Below are positions 25,312 through 34,688 of a stretch of DNA of 64,000 nt, one piece after another. Positions within the stretch are counted from its first letter, which is position 1. Each line of letters opens with the position of its first letter. Both the position numbers and the translations under genes were made by a program. The DNA is from Serratia ficaria. Its GTDB lineage: Bacteria; Pseudomonadota; Gammaproteobacteria; Enterobacterales; Enterobacteriaceae. The notes beneath the pieces were generated by a model, which searched no databases, had not been told where the DNA came from, and saw only the letters and a program-made list of their open reading frames with translations. Location: assembly GCF_900187015.1 (NCBI RefSeq), contig NZ_LT906479.1, forward strand, positions 3,224,001 to 3,288,000, written 5' to 3'.

Positions 25312-26298
25312 TTAACCGCCGATAAACGACAGGTTTTGCGTAATGCCGGTATCGCCCTGATGCAGGAAATGGGTCTGTTTTTTCTGCAGCAGGCTGTGCG
25401 CAATGCGTTCCTGCAGCTCGGTTTGCCGATCGTCGGACTGCAGCAAATCGCGCAGCGGCACACCGCCGTCGCCGAACAGGCACAGGTGCAGCTTGCCCAG
25501 CGCCGAGACGCGCAGCCGGTTGCAGCTGGCGCAGAAGTTTTTCTCGTACGGCATGATCAGGCCAATCTCCCCCTGGTAATCGGGGTGGGCGAACACCTGC
25601 GCCGGCCCGGCGCTGCGTTCCCGCTCCTGCCGCTGCCAGCCGGCGGCGATCAGTTGATCGCGGATCACCTCGCCGGAAATATGATGCCGTTTGAACAACG
25701 CATGCCCTTCCCCGGTTTCCATCAGCTCGATGAAACGCAGTTGAATCGGGCGATGCCTGATCCAGTCGAGAAAGGTGCGCAGGCTGTGATGGTTGATATC
25801 GCGCATCAGCACCGTATTGACCTTGACCTTGTCAAAGCCGGCGCTGAAGGCGGCGTCGATGCCCGCCATCACCTGGTGGAATTTATCCTGCCCGGTGATG
25901 GCGTGAAACTGGTTGGCGTCCAGGCTGTCGATGCTGACGTTCAGCGAGGTCAGGCCGGCTTCGCGCCAGCGCGCCACGTCACGCGCCAGTCGGTAGCCGT
26001 TGGTGGTCATGGCGATATTTTTGATCGCGGCGTTCTCGCGCACCGCCGCGATAATGTCGATAAAATCCCGGCGCAGCGAGGGTTCGCCGCCGGTCAGCCG
26101 CACCTTTTCGGTGCCGGCCGCCGCAAAGGCGCGGGTGACGCGGCGGATCTCGTCCAGCGTCAAAAAGCTTTTGTTGTTGCCCGTGGTCGGACGATAGCCG
26201 TCGGGCAGGCAGTAGCTGCAGCGGAAATTGCATACGTCGGTGATGGAAAGGCGCAAATAATAAAATTTACGCTCCCAGGGATCGGTAAATTGCGTCAT
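25312..26298 (-). CDS. moaA: MoaA, GTP 3',8-cyclase of molybdenum cofactor synthesis
   Basis: This radical-SAM enzyme has CNFRCSYC for the first [4Fe-4S] cluster (near residue 23), the [17 protein letters not shown]-binding block, [20 protein letters not shown] for the second cluster, and the essential C-terminal Gly-Gly (SFIGG). It converts GTP to 3',8-cyclo-GTP, the first step of molybdopterin synthesis. GGAAGGAGGAGCAA is the ribosome site. It follows a terminator behind the second cio operon on the same strand. Its position between fdhD and the YdeP-like genes suggests cofactor supply for them. Confidence 0.95.
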   Translation of the reverse strand: MTQFTDPWERKFYYLRLSITDVCNFRCSYCLPDGYRPTTGNNKSFLTLDEIRRVTRAFAAAGTEKVRLTGGEPSLRRDFIDIIAAVRENAAIKNIAMTTNGYRLARDVARWREAGLTSLNVSIDSLDANQFHAITGQDKFHQVMAGIDAAFSAGFDKVKVNTVLMRDINHHSLRTFLDWIRHRPIQLRFIELMETGEGHALFKRHHISGEVIRDQLIAAGWQRQERERSAGPAQVFAHPDYQGEIGLIMPYEKNFCASCNRLRVSALGKLHLCLFGDGGVPLRDLLQSDDRQTELQERIAHSLLQKKQTHFLHQGDTGITQNLSFIGG

Positions 26299-26325
26299 TT
26301 GCTCCTCCTTCCATAATGAAAAGGC

Positions 26326-26351
26326 GCCGGGCCGTCGTTTGTCGGCCCGGC
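26326..26351 (-). terminator. Terminator between the second cio operon and moaA
   Basis: GCCGGGCCG and CGGCCCGGC make a 9-bp stem with an 8-nt loop. On the minus strand it is followed by GCCTTTTCATT, twelve bases past the DUF2474 stop. The short T tract may allow read-through into moaA. Confidence 0.7.
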
Positions 26352-26362
26352 TTGCTGCGGTG

Positions 26363-26509
26363 TTAATGCGACTTCATGCCGGCTGCGGCCATCAGCAATT
26401 TAAATACTGAGGCAACGACCCCGAGCGCCAGTACGCTCGCCGCCCAGATGGCGATCATCCACATCATGCGCCGCCAGAGGGCGGGCCGGTTCTCGGCTTC
26501 AGATTTCAT
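26363..26509 (-). CDS. DUF2474-like small membrane protein, copy 2
   Basis: This 48-residue protein reads [18 protein letters not shown] at the start, then one membrane helix, and ends AAAGMKSH. It is nearly the same as the protein at 18655-18801 and holds the same place, 17 bases after the cioB stop. Preservation of both copies over the whole length argues for a functional oxidase-associated peptide. It is too short for most gene finders. Confidence 0.85.
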   Translation of the reverse strand: MKSEAENRPALWRRMMWMIAIWAASVLALGVVASVFKLLMAAAGMKSH

Positions 26510-26526
26510 CACGCGAGTCTCCAATA

Positions 26527-27534
26527 TCAGTGGTAGCCTTCGTCAGGTTTGATTTTTCCGCGGAACACGTAGTAGCTCCAGCAGGTGTAGGCCAGGATCA
26601 CCGGGATGATCAGCAGGCCGCCGACCAGCATAAAGCCCTGGCTTTGCGGCGGTGAGGCCGCCTGCCAGATGGAGATGGACGGCGGAATGATGTTCGGCCA
26701 GATGCTGATGCCCAGGCCGCTGAAGCCGAGGAACACCAGCGCCAGCGTGAGCAGGAACGGGCCGTAGCTGGCGTGGTTATAGGCCGCCCGCACGATCCCC
26801 CAGGAGCAGGCCAGCACCAGCAGCGGCACCGGCAGGAACCAGAAGATGTTCGGCGCGGTGAACCAGCGCTGCGCGATGTCGTGATGCGACAACGGCGTCC
26901 AGATGCTGACGATGGCGATAATCGCCAGCAGCGCCAGCGTCAGCGGGATCGCCAGATCGGACATCTTGCGGTGCAGCCCGCCCTCGGTTTTCATGATAAG
27001 CCAGGTGCAGCCCAGCAGCGCGTAGGCCACCACCAGACCCACGCCGCAGAACAGCGGGAACGGCGCCAGCCAGCTCAGCGTAGAGCCGCTGTAGGCGCGG
27101 CCGGTCACTTCGAAGCCGTTCAGCACCGTGCCGACCGAAACGCCCTGGCTGAAGGCGGCGACGATCGAACCGCCGATAAACGCCTTGTCCCAGAACGGCC
27201 GGTGTTCCGGCGTGGCCTTAAAGCGAAACTCGAAGGCGACGCCGCGGAAAATCAAGCCGATCAGCATCAGGGTCAACGGAATCGACAGCGCGTCGACAAT
27301 GACCGCATAGGCCAGCGGGAAGGCGCCGTACAGCGCCGCGCCGCCCAGCACCAGCCAGGTTTCGTTGCCGTCCCATACCGGCGCTACGGTGTTGACCATC
27401 ATGTCGCGTTCGGTAGCGTCCTTATTGAACGGGAACAGGATGCCGATGCCGAGGTCGAAACCGTCCATCACGATATACATCAGCGTGGCGAACACGATGA
27501 TGGTGAACCAAATAATTGAAAGGTCGATGCCCAT
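26527..27534 (-). CDS. cioB: Cytochrome bd-type quinol oxidase subunit II, copy 2
   Basis: The 335-residue CydB/CioB-type protein starts MGIDLSIIWFTIIVFATLMY and shares WDGNETWLVLGGAALYGAFP with copy 1. Substitutions cluster in loops (for example KDATERD against QDPVQRD), and the two copies are about 90 percent identical by eye. It forms the oxidase with the upstream subunit I, whose stop codon is one base before this start. Confidence 0.93.
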   Translation of the reverse strand: MGIDLSIIWFTIIVFATLMYIVMDGFDLGIGILFPFNKDATERDMMVNTVAPVWDGNETWLVLGGAALYGAFPLAYAVIVDALSIPLTLMLIGLIFRGVAFEFRFKATPEHRPFWDKAFIGGSIVAAFSQGVSVGTVLNGFEVTGRAYSGSTLSWLAPFPLFCGVGLVVAYALLGCTWLIMKTEGGLHRKMSDLAIPLTLALLAIIAIVSIWTPLSHHDIAQRWFTAPNIFWFLPVPLLVLACSWGIVRAAYNHASYGPFLLTLALVFLGFSGLGISIWPNIIPPSISIWQAASPPQSQGFMLVGGLLIIPVILAYTCWSYYVFRGKIKPDEGYH

Positions 27535-27535
27535 A

Positions 27536-28945
27536 TCAGTGTTTTCCTTCCGGTTTATTCAACGATTCCTGAACCGCTGACAGCGGACGCGCAGGGGTGC
27601 CTTCGGCAACCGGCTCATGCAGATCGCCGGCCACCGGGCCTTTTTTGATTAAACGCATCATGTAGATGTAGCCCACGCCGAACACCGAGGAATACACCAG
27701 GATGAAGGCCAGCAGGCTGATGCTCATGTGCATCTCGCCGTGCGCCGAAACCGCATCGCGCGTTCGCTGCAGGCCATACACCACCCAGGGTTGCCGGCCG
27801 ATCTCGGTGGTGAACCAGCCCGCCAGCAGCGCGATCAGCCCCGACGGCCCCATCAGCAGCGCGAACCACAGGAACGGCCGCGACTGATACAGCCGGCCTT
27901 TCCAGCGCAGCCAGGCGCTGACCACGCCGAGCAGTATCATCAGCATGCCCAGCCCGGCCATCACGCGGAACGACCAGAAGATGATGCTGGAGTTGGGGCG
28001 GTCTTCTTTCGGGAAGCTTTTCAGCGCCGGCACCTGCTTGTCGAGGCTGTGCGTCAGGATCAGGCTGCCCAGATACGGGATTTCCAGCTTGTAGCGGGTA
28101 ACTTCGCCGTCCATGTCCGGCATGCCGAACAGCACCAGCGGCGTCGGCTCGCCGGGTTGGTTTTCCCAGTGCCCTTCGATGGCGGCGATTTTGGCCGGCT
28201 GATATTTCAGGGTGTTCAAACCATGGGCATCGCCGAGCACCGCCTGGACAGGCGCGACGATCAGCGCCATCCACAGCGCCATGGAGAACATCTTGCGGAT
28301 CGCCGGCGTATCGTTGCCCTTCAGCAGGTGCCAGGCCGCGGAGGCGCCGACGAAGAAGGCGCTCGACAGGAAGGCCGCGGTGGTCATGTGCATCAAGCGG
28401 TACGGGAAGGACGGGTTGAAGACGATTTTCAGCCAGTCCACCGGCACGACGATGCCGTTCTCGATGGCGAAGCCCTGCGGGGTATGCATCCAGCTGTTGG
28501 AAGACAGGATCCAGAAGGTGGAGATGATCGTCCCGAGCGCCACCATGCAGGTGGCGAAGAAGTGCAGCCCGCGCCCGACCCGGTGCCAGCCAAACAGCAT
28601 CACGCCCAGGAAGCCGGCCTCGAGGAAGAAGGCGGTGAGGACCTCATAGGTCAGCAGCGGCCCGGTGATGCTGCCGGCAAACTGCGAGAACCCGCTCCAG
28701 TTGGTGCCGAACTGATAGGCCATCACCAGCCCCGACACCACTCCCATGCCGAAGTTGACCGCGAACACCTTCGACCAAAAATGATAGAGCTCGCGGTAGG
28801 TATCATTGCGCGTTTTGAGCCACAGCCCCTCCAGCACCGCCAGAAAACTGGCGAGACCGATGGTGATGGCCGGAAAAATAATATGGAAGGAAACAGTAAA
28901 GGCAAACTGTATCCTCGCCAAGTGAAAGGCATCTAATCCCAACAT
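27536..28945 (-). CDS. cioA: Cytochrome bd-type quinol oxidase subunit I, CIO type, copy 2
   Basis: The 469-residue protein begins MLGLDAFHLARIQFAFTVSF and retains all the conserved blocks of copy 1, including the short Q-loop region after KSFPKEDRPNSSIIFWSFR. The C-terminal tail is five residues shorter. It opens the leftward operon cioA-cioB-DUF2474, mirror-imaged with respect to the first operon. Two quinol oxidases of the same type in one locus suggest different regulation. The upstream spacer to ydeP-like gene 2 is 133 bases. Confidence 0.93.
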   Translation of the reverse strand: MLGLDAFHLARIQFAFTVSFHIIFPAITIGLASFLAVLEGLWLKTRNDTYRELYHFWSKVFAVNFGMGVVSGLVMAYQFGTNWSGFSQFAGSITGPLLTYEVLTAFFLEAGFLGVMLFGWHRVGRGLHFFATCMVALGTIISTFWILSSNSWMHTPQGFAIENGIVVPVDWLKIVFNPSFPYRLMHMTTAAFLSSAFFVGASAAWHLLKGNDTPAIRKMFSMALWMALIVAPVQAVLGDAHGLNTLKYQPAKIAAIEGHWENQPGEPTPLVLFGMPDMDGEVTRYKLEIPYLGSLILTHSLDKQVPALKSFPKEDRPNSSIIFWSFRVMAGLGMLMILLGVVSAWLRWKGRLYQSRPFLWFALLMGPSGLIALLAGWFTTEIGRQPWVVYGLQRTRDAVSAHGEMHMSISLLAFILVYSSVFGVGYIYMMRLIKKGPVAGDLHEPVAEGTPARPLSAVQESLNKPEGKH

Positions 28946-29078
28946 TGTTCACCCCTGTGCAACAGGCCAGATAAACTCATCGCCGGAAAGGTTATTTTCG
29001 GTGATGAGGTATTTTCCATTTGAAAAAGGCCGGCTAATTTGCAGTGCAAATAGCGGTCCGATAAAACGCCCTCATTAC

Positions 29079-31391
29079 CTAGGCAATTCTCAGCGTTTGT
29101 CTTGTTGCCGCCCGGGAAATCTTGACCGGTACGGATTTGGAAGTCGGTGTCCCGGTGCCGTCGCCAATGCTGTTCATCGGCACCAGCGGATTGGTTTCCG
29201 GGTAATAGGCGGCCAGGTTGCCGCGCGGGATGTCATAGGCCACCAGCTTGAACCCGAATACCTCGCGCTTGACGCCGTCATTCCACAGCGTGGCGATATC
29301 CACCAGATCGCCCGGCCGGTATCCCGCCGCGGCGATGTCCTCCGGGTTCATGAACAGCACTTCCCGCTGGCCATAGACGCCGCGATAGCGATCATCCAGC
29401 CCATAGATGGTGGTGTTGTACTGGTCATGAGAACGCAGGGTCTGCAGCACGAACGGCACCGTTTCCCCCTTCAGCTGCGGGAATAACGATTCAGGCAGCG
29501 GCGCGTGGCTGAATTGCGCTTTGCCGCTCGGGGTGGCGAAGCGCAGCTCCGCGGCCGCATTGCCGAGATAAAAACCGCCCGGGTGTTCGCACTTGCGGTT
29601 GAAATCGGTGAAGCCGGGAATGGTGGCAGCGATATGATCGCGGATCTGGTTGTAGTCCCCCGCCAACGCCAGCCAGTCGATGGTCGGGGTATTGCCCACC
29701 GCCGCATCGGCGATGCCCGCCACGATCGCCGTTTCCGAACGCTGGGTGTCAAACAGCGGCTTGCCGATGCCTTCAGAGGCGTGAACCATGCTGAAAGAGT
29801 CTTCCACCGTGACGAACTGCGGGCCGCCGGCCTGGATATCCTGCTCGGTGCGCCCCAGCGCCGGCAGGATCAGCGCGTCCCGCTTGCCGGTAACCAGGTG
29901 GCTGCGGTTCAGCTTGGTGCTGATGTGCACGGTCAGGTCGCACTGTCTCAGCGCTTCTTCGGTGCGGTGGCTGTCCGGCGCGGCGGCGGCCAGGTTGCCG
30001 CCGAGCGCGATCAGCACCCTCACTTCGTCGCGCAGCATGGCGCCGAGCGCTTCCACCGTGTTGTGCCCGTGGGCGCGCGGCGGCGCGAAGTCGAAGTGGT
30101 TGCCCAGGCTGTCGAGAAACGCCTGCGAAGGTTGCTCGTCGATGCCCATGGTGCGGTTGCCCTGCACGTTGCTGTGCCCGCGCACCGGGCACAGGCCGGC
30201 GCCCGGCTTGCCCAACTGCCCGAACAGCAGCTGCAGGTTGACGATTTCACGCACCGTCACCAGCGAATGCTTGTGCTGGGTAATGCCCATCGCCCAGGTG
30301 CAAATCACGTTGTCGGCCTGCTGGTAAATCTGCGCGGCCTCTCTGATCTGCGCCTCGCTCAGGCCGGACTGGCTTTCGATAAACGCCCAGGAGGTGGCGT
30401 CGACCTCGGCCAGATAGTCGGCGACGCCCTGGGTATGAGCCTCGATAAACTCGCTGTCGAAAATGCCGCCCTTGCCCGCCGCCAGGCGCGCATTGTGGGT
30501 TTCCAGCAGCGCCTTGACCATGCCGCGCACCACCGCCATGTCGCCGCCGAGGTTCGGCTGGTAGTAGCGATGGCTGATGGTGCCCGCCAGCGGCGTCACC
30601 ACTTCCAGCGGTTTTTGCGGATCGGCGAAGCGCTCCAACCCGCGTTCGCGCAGGGTATTGAACGTCACGATGCGCGCGCCGTGCTCGGCGGCATGCCGCA
30701 GGCTGTGCAGCATGCGCGGGTGGTTGGTGCCCGGATTTTGCCCGAACACGAAGATGGCGTCCGCGTGGTCAAAATCGTCGAGGTGAATGGTGCCCTTGCC
30801 GACGCCCAGGCTTTGCTGCATGCCGTAGCCGCTGGCTTCGTGACACATATTGGAGCAGTCGGGGAAATTATTGGTGCCCAGCACGCGGCCGAACAACTGA
30901 TACAGCCACGAGGCTTCATTGCTCGCGCGGCCGGAGGTATATAACTCCAGCTGGTTGGGGCCGGTCATGTTTTTAATATGCTTGCCGATTAACGCGAAGG
31001 CATCGTCCCAGCCGATCGGCTCATAATGGTCGGTTTCGCGGTTATAGCGCATCGGCTCAACCACCCGCCCCTGATATTCCAGGAAATAGTCGCTTTCCAG
31101 GTAAAGCCGGCTGACGCTGTGGGCGGCGAAGAAGTCGCGGTCGACGTGCCGACGCGTCGCTTCCCAGGTCACCGCCTTGGCGCCGTTCTCGCAAAAGCTG
31201 AAGGTGCTCTTGTTGTCGTCGCCCCATGCGCAGCCCGGGCAGTCGAAGCCCTTCGCCTTGTTCATGCGCATCAGGTTGACCATGTTCTTCAGCACCTGCT
31301 TGCTATCAAAAACAAATCGTGTGGTGGCTTCAAGAGAGCCCCAACCGCCCGCGGCCGCTGAGTACGGCTTTATTTTTGATTTGAATTTCAT
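29079..31391 (-). CDS. YdeP-family formate-dehydrogenase-like molybdopterin oxidoreductase, copy 2 (divergent paralogue)
   Basis: This 770-residue protein shares the family framework: FDCPGCAWGD, LYTSGRASNEASWLYQL, NNFPDCSNMCHEASGYG with the Cys in the selenocysteine position, GQNPGTNHPRML, GLCPVRGHSNVQGNR and RSHDQYNTTIYGLDDRYRG. It is clearly more distant from the other two copies than they are from each other: N-terminus MKFKSKIKPYSAAAGGWGSL, and EASGYGMQQ for EPTSVGLPQ after the catalytic Cys. The active-site difference suggests another substrate. It lies upstream of the second cio operon on the same strand, 133 bases away, so coupled expression is possible. Confidence 0.87.
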   Translation of the reverse strand: MKFKSKIKPYSAAAGGWGSLEATTRFVFDSKQVLKNMVNLMRMNKAKGFDCPGCAWGDDNKSTFSFCENGAKAVTWEATRRHVDRDFFAAHSVSRLYLESDYFLEYQGRVVEPMRYNRETDHYEPIGWDDAFALIGKHIKNMTGPNQLELYTSGRASNEASWLYQLFGRVLGTNNFPDCSNMCHEASGYGMQQSLGVGKGTIHLDDFDHADAIFVFGQNPGTNHPRMLHSLRHAAEHGARIVTFNTLRERGLERFADPQKPLEVVTPLAGTISHRYYQPNLGGDMAVVRGMVKALLETHNARLAAGKGGIFDSEFIEAHTQGVADYLAEVDATSWAFIESQSGLSEAQIREAAQIYQQADNVICTWAMGITQHKHSLVTVREIVNLQLLFGQLGKPGAGLCPVRGHSNVQGNRTMGIDEQPSQAFLDSLGNHFDFAPPRAHGHNTVEALGAMLRDEVRVLIALGGNLAAAAPDSHRTEEALRQCDLTVHISTKLNRSHLVTGKRDALILPALGRTEQDIQAGGPQFVTVEDSFSMVHASEGIGKPLFDTQRSETAIVAGIADAAVGNTPTIDWLALAGDYNQIRDHIAATIPGFTDFNRKCEHPGGFYLGNAAAELRFATPSGKAQFSHAPLPESLFPQLKGETVPFVLQTLRSHDQYNTTIYGLDDRYRGVYGQREVLFMNPEDIAAAGYRPGDLVDIATLWNDGVKREVFGFKLVAYDIPRGNLAAYYPETNPLVPMNSIGDGTGTPTSKSVPVKISRAATRQTLRIA

Positions 31392-32308
31392 AATTGTCTC
31401 GATATCTTATTTTTTTGAAATATGCCTGAGCGTCGCCTATTAAATACAAGCGAACTTATGGGAGGCATTTTTCTGCGATGTGAGACTATTTTACCAACCG
31501 CTAACATCTCGTCAAATTGGTTAATCTGATAGCGCAATAGATACAATCTATCGCGCACTTTGTTAATCTCTGTTATGTTATTTATTCGAAATGTGGCTAT
31601 ATTGACAAGACAAAGTAAACCCTGTAGCTCTGTATATAGGCCGACAACCTTCAGGCAGCCTATTGTTGCTTTTAATATGTCTCTTTAGCGAATGATATTC
31701 ACTCTCAACAACCGGAGCCGGACGCATGAAAACCAACGCCACCCCGCCGCAAGCCGGCCCTTGCGCAGCCCAACGCGGTGCGCGGAGGTGAATTCGGATT
31801 TATCCCAGCACCGTTGCGCGCCTGAAAAACAAAAACCAAGCGGCGGGCCTTAGATTATTTTTAACTATTTTCCCAACGGGTTACATTTTTCATAAAAACA
31901 TGGGCATTTCATTTTTGCGCCAAGCCAGCATTTATTAACTTGCAATTGATCAGGGATGGATATCCGTGGTCGTGTTTACCCTATTTGGGTTAATCGAGCT
32001 GATTCAATTGAAAAATCTCGATGACGCTTAAATAGGTTTGGTTGAAGTTGTATTCCTTAAACCTGACTGGAGTTAATTCATTATGCCTATCTGTGATATT
32101 TGCCATGCCCGTCCGGCCTCGGAACATGTCACCGTCATGCAAAATGGCCAGCGCAAAACCAGCAGCCGTTGATGAAGAAAAGCCGTCTCAAACCGCGCCC
32201 ACTGCGCCTAATGCTAATGGGCAGGAGGAGCGATGGCGCGCCAAAGCCATTGCAGGCCTCAATAAGTTGCATTCACCTATCGCACAAAACAGGCAGTAAG
32301 GAGTTCAT
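31392..32308. other. Long divergent spacer between YdeP-like genes 2 and 3
   Basis: Nine hundred bases separate the divergent starts at 31391 and 32309. The left half is AT-rich, with several TATA-like stretches, and no intact gene is visible. The right end carries a truncated zinc-ribbon frame (32083-32172), listed separately. The length and base composition suggest either lost genes or extended regulation. Confidence 0.5.
32083..32172 (+). pseudogene. Truncated zinc-ribbon peptide, remnant of a larger protein
   Basis: A 29-codon frame begins MPICDICHARPASEHVTV, then QNGQRK, and stops at TGA. The CxxC with ARPA and NGQ is like the N-terminal zinc ribbon of some Clp-type ATPases and related proteins, where a second CxxC should follow; it is missing. 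An overlapping frame continues to 32299 with a protein-like composition, suggesting a frameshift. AACCTGACTGGAGTTAATTCATT supplies a GGAG-type ribosome site. The parent protein is not identified with certainty. Confidence 0.35.
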
Positions 32309-34588
32309 ATGAAAAAGAAAAGACGCGCAGTTCCCGGCATACGCCCCTATGATGGGCCGGCGGGCGGCTGGGGAGCCCTGAAGGCGACGGCCATCGCCGT
32401 GCGCACGCAAATGGAAACGCTGGAGGCGCCGGTCACCCTGTTGCGCACCAACCAGCCCGACGGTTTTGACTGCCCGGGCTGCGCCTGGCCGGACAAAGAG
32501 CATCATTCCACCTTCCAATTTTGCGAAAACGGCGCCAAAGCGGTGACCTGGGAAGCCACCAGCAAACGCGTGACGCCGGAGTTTTTAGCGCAAAACACCC
32601 TGACCTCGCTGCTGCAAAAAACCGATTTTGAGCTGGAAGGTTACGGCCGCCTGACCCATCCTCTGGCCTACGATCGCGACAGCGATACCCTGCGCCCGGT
32701 CGAATGGGACGACGCCTTCGCCCGCATCGGCGAAGTGCTGCGCGGCATGTCGTCGCCGGACCAGGTCGAGTTCTACACCTCGGGGCGCGCCTCCAACGAA
32801 GCGGCCTATCTGTTCCAGCTGTTTGCCCGCGAATACGGCACCAATAACTTCCCAGACTGTTCCAACATGTGCCACGAACCCACCAGCGTGGGGCTGCCGC
32901 AGTCGATCGGCATCGGCAAAGGCACCGTCTCGCTGGAAGACTTCGATCATGCGGAGCTGATCATCTCCATCGGCCACAACCCGGGCACCAACCACCCGCG
33001 CATGATGGGCACCCTGCACGAACTGGCGCGCAAAAACGTGCCGATCATCGTGCTTAACCCGCTGCGCGAGCGGGCCCTGGAGCGCTTCGCCGACCCGCAA
33101 AGCGTCATAGAAATGGCCACCTACAGCTCGACCAACATCGCCTCGACCTACTTCCAGGTCAAAGCCGGCGGCGACGCTGCGGCGCTGAAGGGCATCATGA
33201 AAGCGCTGCTGGTCATGGACGCCGAACAAGGCGACGTGGTGGACCACGCGTTTATCGCCGCGCACACCCAGGGCTTTGCGTCGCTGGCCGCTGATTTGGC
33301 CGCGACCCCATGGGAGGCGATAGAAAAGGAAAGCGGGCTGACGCGCGCCGAACTGGAACAGGTGGCGGTAGCCTACGCCAAATCCAAGGCCACCATCGTC
33401 ACCTACGGCATGGGCATCACCCAGCATAACAAGGGCACCGCCAACGTGCGCCTGATCGCCGATCTGCTGCTGATGGGCGGCAACATCGGCAAGCCGGGCG
33501 CCGGCATTTGTCCGCTGCGCGGCCATTCCAACGTGCAGGGTAACCGCACCGTCGGCATCACCGAGAAGCCCTCGGCTGATTTCCTGGCGAAACTGGAGGA
33601 GGTGTTTGGCTTCACCGCGCCGAAAGAGCACGGCCATGACGCGGTCAAGGCGATGCAGGCCATGGTGGAGGGCAGCGCCAAGGCGTTGATCTGCCTGGGC
33701 GGCAACTTCGCCGTGGCGCTGCCGGATCCGGAACAGTGCTTCCCCGCCATGCAAAAGCTGGATCTGAGCGTCCATCTCGGCACCAAGCTTAATCGCACCC
33801 ATCTGCTGGTGGCCAAAGAGACCTTTATCCTGCCTTGCCTGGGCCGTACCGAGCTCGATATTCAGGCCAGCGGCCGCCAGTCGATCACGGTCGAGGACTC
33901 GATGTCGATGGTGCACGCCTCATCCGGCAAGCTGAAACCCGCCTCCGCGTTTTTGCGTTCCGAGCCCGCCATCGTGGCCGGCATGGCCAAGGCGACCCTG
34001 CCGGGCAGCCAGGTGCCGTGGCTGGAACTGGTGGCGGACTACAGCATCATTCGCGACCTGATCGAGAAAACCGTCCCGGGCTTTGACGATTACAATGCGC
34101 GCATCGCCAAGCCGGGCGGTTTCCGCATGCCGCTGCCGCCGACCGAACGCCAATGGCCGACGCCGACCGGCAAGGCCATGTTCTCGGTGTTCAGCGGCGT
34201 GCACGAGGACGCGCAGGTGCAGGGAGAAGACGTACTGCGCCTGATCACCCTGCGCAGCCACGACCAGTACAACACCACCATCTACGCCATGGACGACCGC
34301 TACCGCGGCGTATTCGGCCGACGCGACGTGCTGTTCATGTGCGATGCCGATCTCGACGCGCGCGGGCTGGAGCACGGCGACCTGGTGGATATTGAAACGG
34401 TGGTCGCCGGCAGCACGCTGCGTTTGCCGAACATCACGGTGATCGCCTACAACATCGCACCGGGCTCGGTCGGCGCTTATTATCCGGAGGCCAACGTGCT
34501 GGTGCCGCTGGATTATATCGACACGGAAAGCGGCACCCCGTCGTATAAATCGGTGCCGGTGCGCGTCACGCTGGCGGCAGCGGGCTGA
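32309..34588 (+). CDS. YdeP-family formate-dehydrogenase-like molybdopterin oxidoreductase, copy 3
   Basis: At 759 residues, the same length as E. coli YdeP, it begins MKKKRRAVPGIRPYDGPAGG. It has all family blocks, including GFDCPGCAWPD, SNMCHEPTSVGLPQSIGIGKG with the Cys ligand, and SNVQGNRTVGITEKPSADF. It is about 90 percent identical by eye to copy 1 at 19068-21362, although the two lie 11 kb apart on opposite strands. AGTAAGGAGTTCAT is the ribosome site. It is the only one of the three transcribed rightward and ends at a terminator before the pcaR-like gene. Confidence 0.88.
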   Translation: MKKKRRAVPGIRPYDGPAGGWGALKATAIAVRTQMETLEAPVTLLRTNQPDGFDCPGCAWPDKEHHSTFQFCENGAKAVTWEATSKRVTPEFLAQNTLTSLLQKTDFELEGYGRLTHPLAYDRDSDTLRPVEWDDAFARIGEVLRGMSSPDQVEFYTSGRASNEAAYLFQLFAREYGTNNFPDCSNMCHEPTSVGLPQSIGIGKGTVSLEDFDHAELIISIGHNPGTNHPRMMGTLHELARKNVPIIVLNPLRERALERFADPQSVIEMATYSSTNIASTYFQVKAGGDAAALKGIMKALLVMDAEQGDVVDHAFIAAHTQGFASLAADLAATPWEAIEKESGLTRAELEQVAVAYAKSKATIVTYGMGITQHNKGTANVRLIADLLLMGGNIGKPGAGICPLRGHSNVQGNRTVGITEKPSADFLAKLEEVFGFTAPKEHGHDAVKAMQAMVEGSAKALICLGGNFAVALPDPEQCFPAMQKLDLSVHLGTKLNRTHLLVAKETFILPCLGRTELDIQASGRQSITVEDSMSMVHASSGKLKPASAFLRSEPAIVAGMAKATLPGSQVPWLELVADYSIIRDLIEKTVPGFDDYNARIAKPGGFRMPLPPTERQWPTPTGKAMFSVFSGVHEDAQVQGEDVLRLITLRSHDQYNTTIYAMDDRYRGVFGRRDVLFMCDADLDARGLEHGDLVDIETVVAGSTLRLPNITVIAYNIAPGSVGAYYPEANVLVPLDYIDTESGTPSYKSVPVRVTLAAAG

Positions 34589-34613
34589 TACCCGGCCGCG
34601 AGCCGTATAAAAC

Positions 34614-34647
34614 CGGGGGCCGGGATCGTTTCGGCCCCCGTCTTGTT
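34614..34647 (+). terminator. Terminator after YdeP-like gene 3
   Basis: CGGGGGCCG and CGGCCCCCG make a 9-bp stem with a 9-nt loop, followed by TCTTGTTT. It lies 26 bases past the stop. Confidence 0.8.
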
Positions 34648-34688
34648 TCGTGCATCCCCGCGCCGGGGGGCGCGGCATGCAATAAGCA

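Noticed and set aside
27728..28936. A 402-codon open frame on the plus strand
   Set aside because: It is antisense to cioA copy 2, and the same shadow occurs opposite copy 1.
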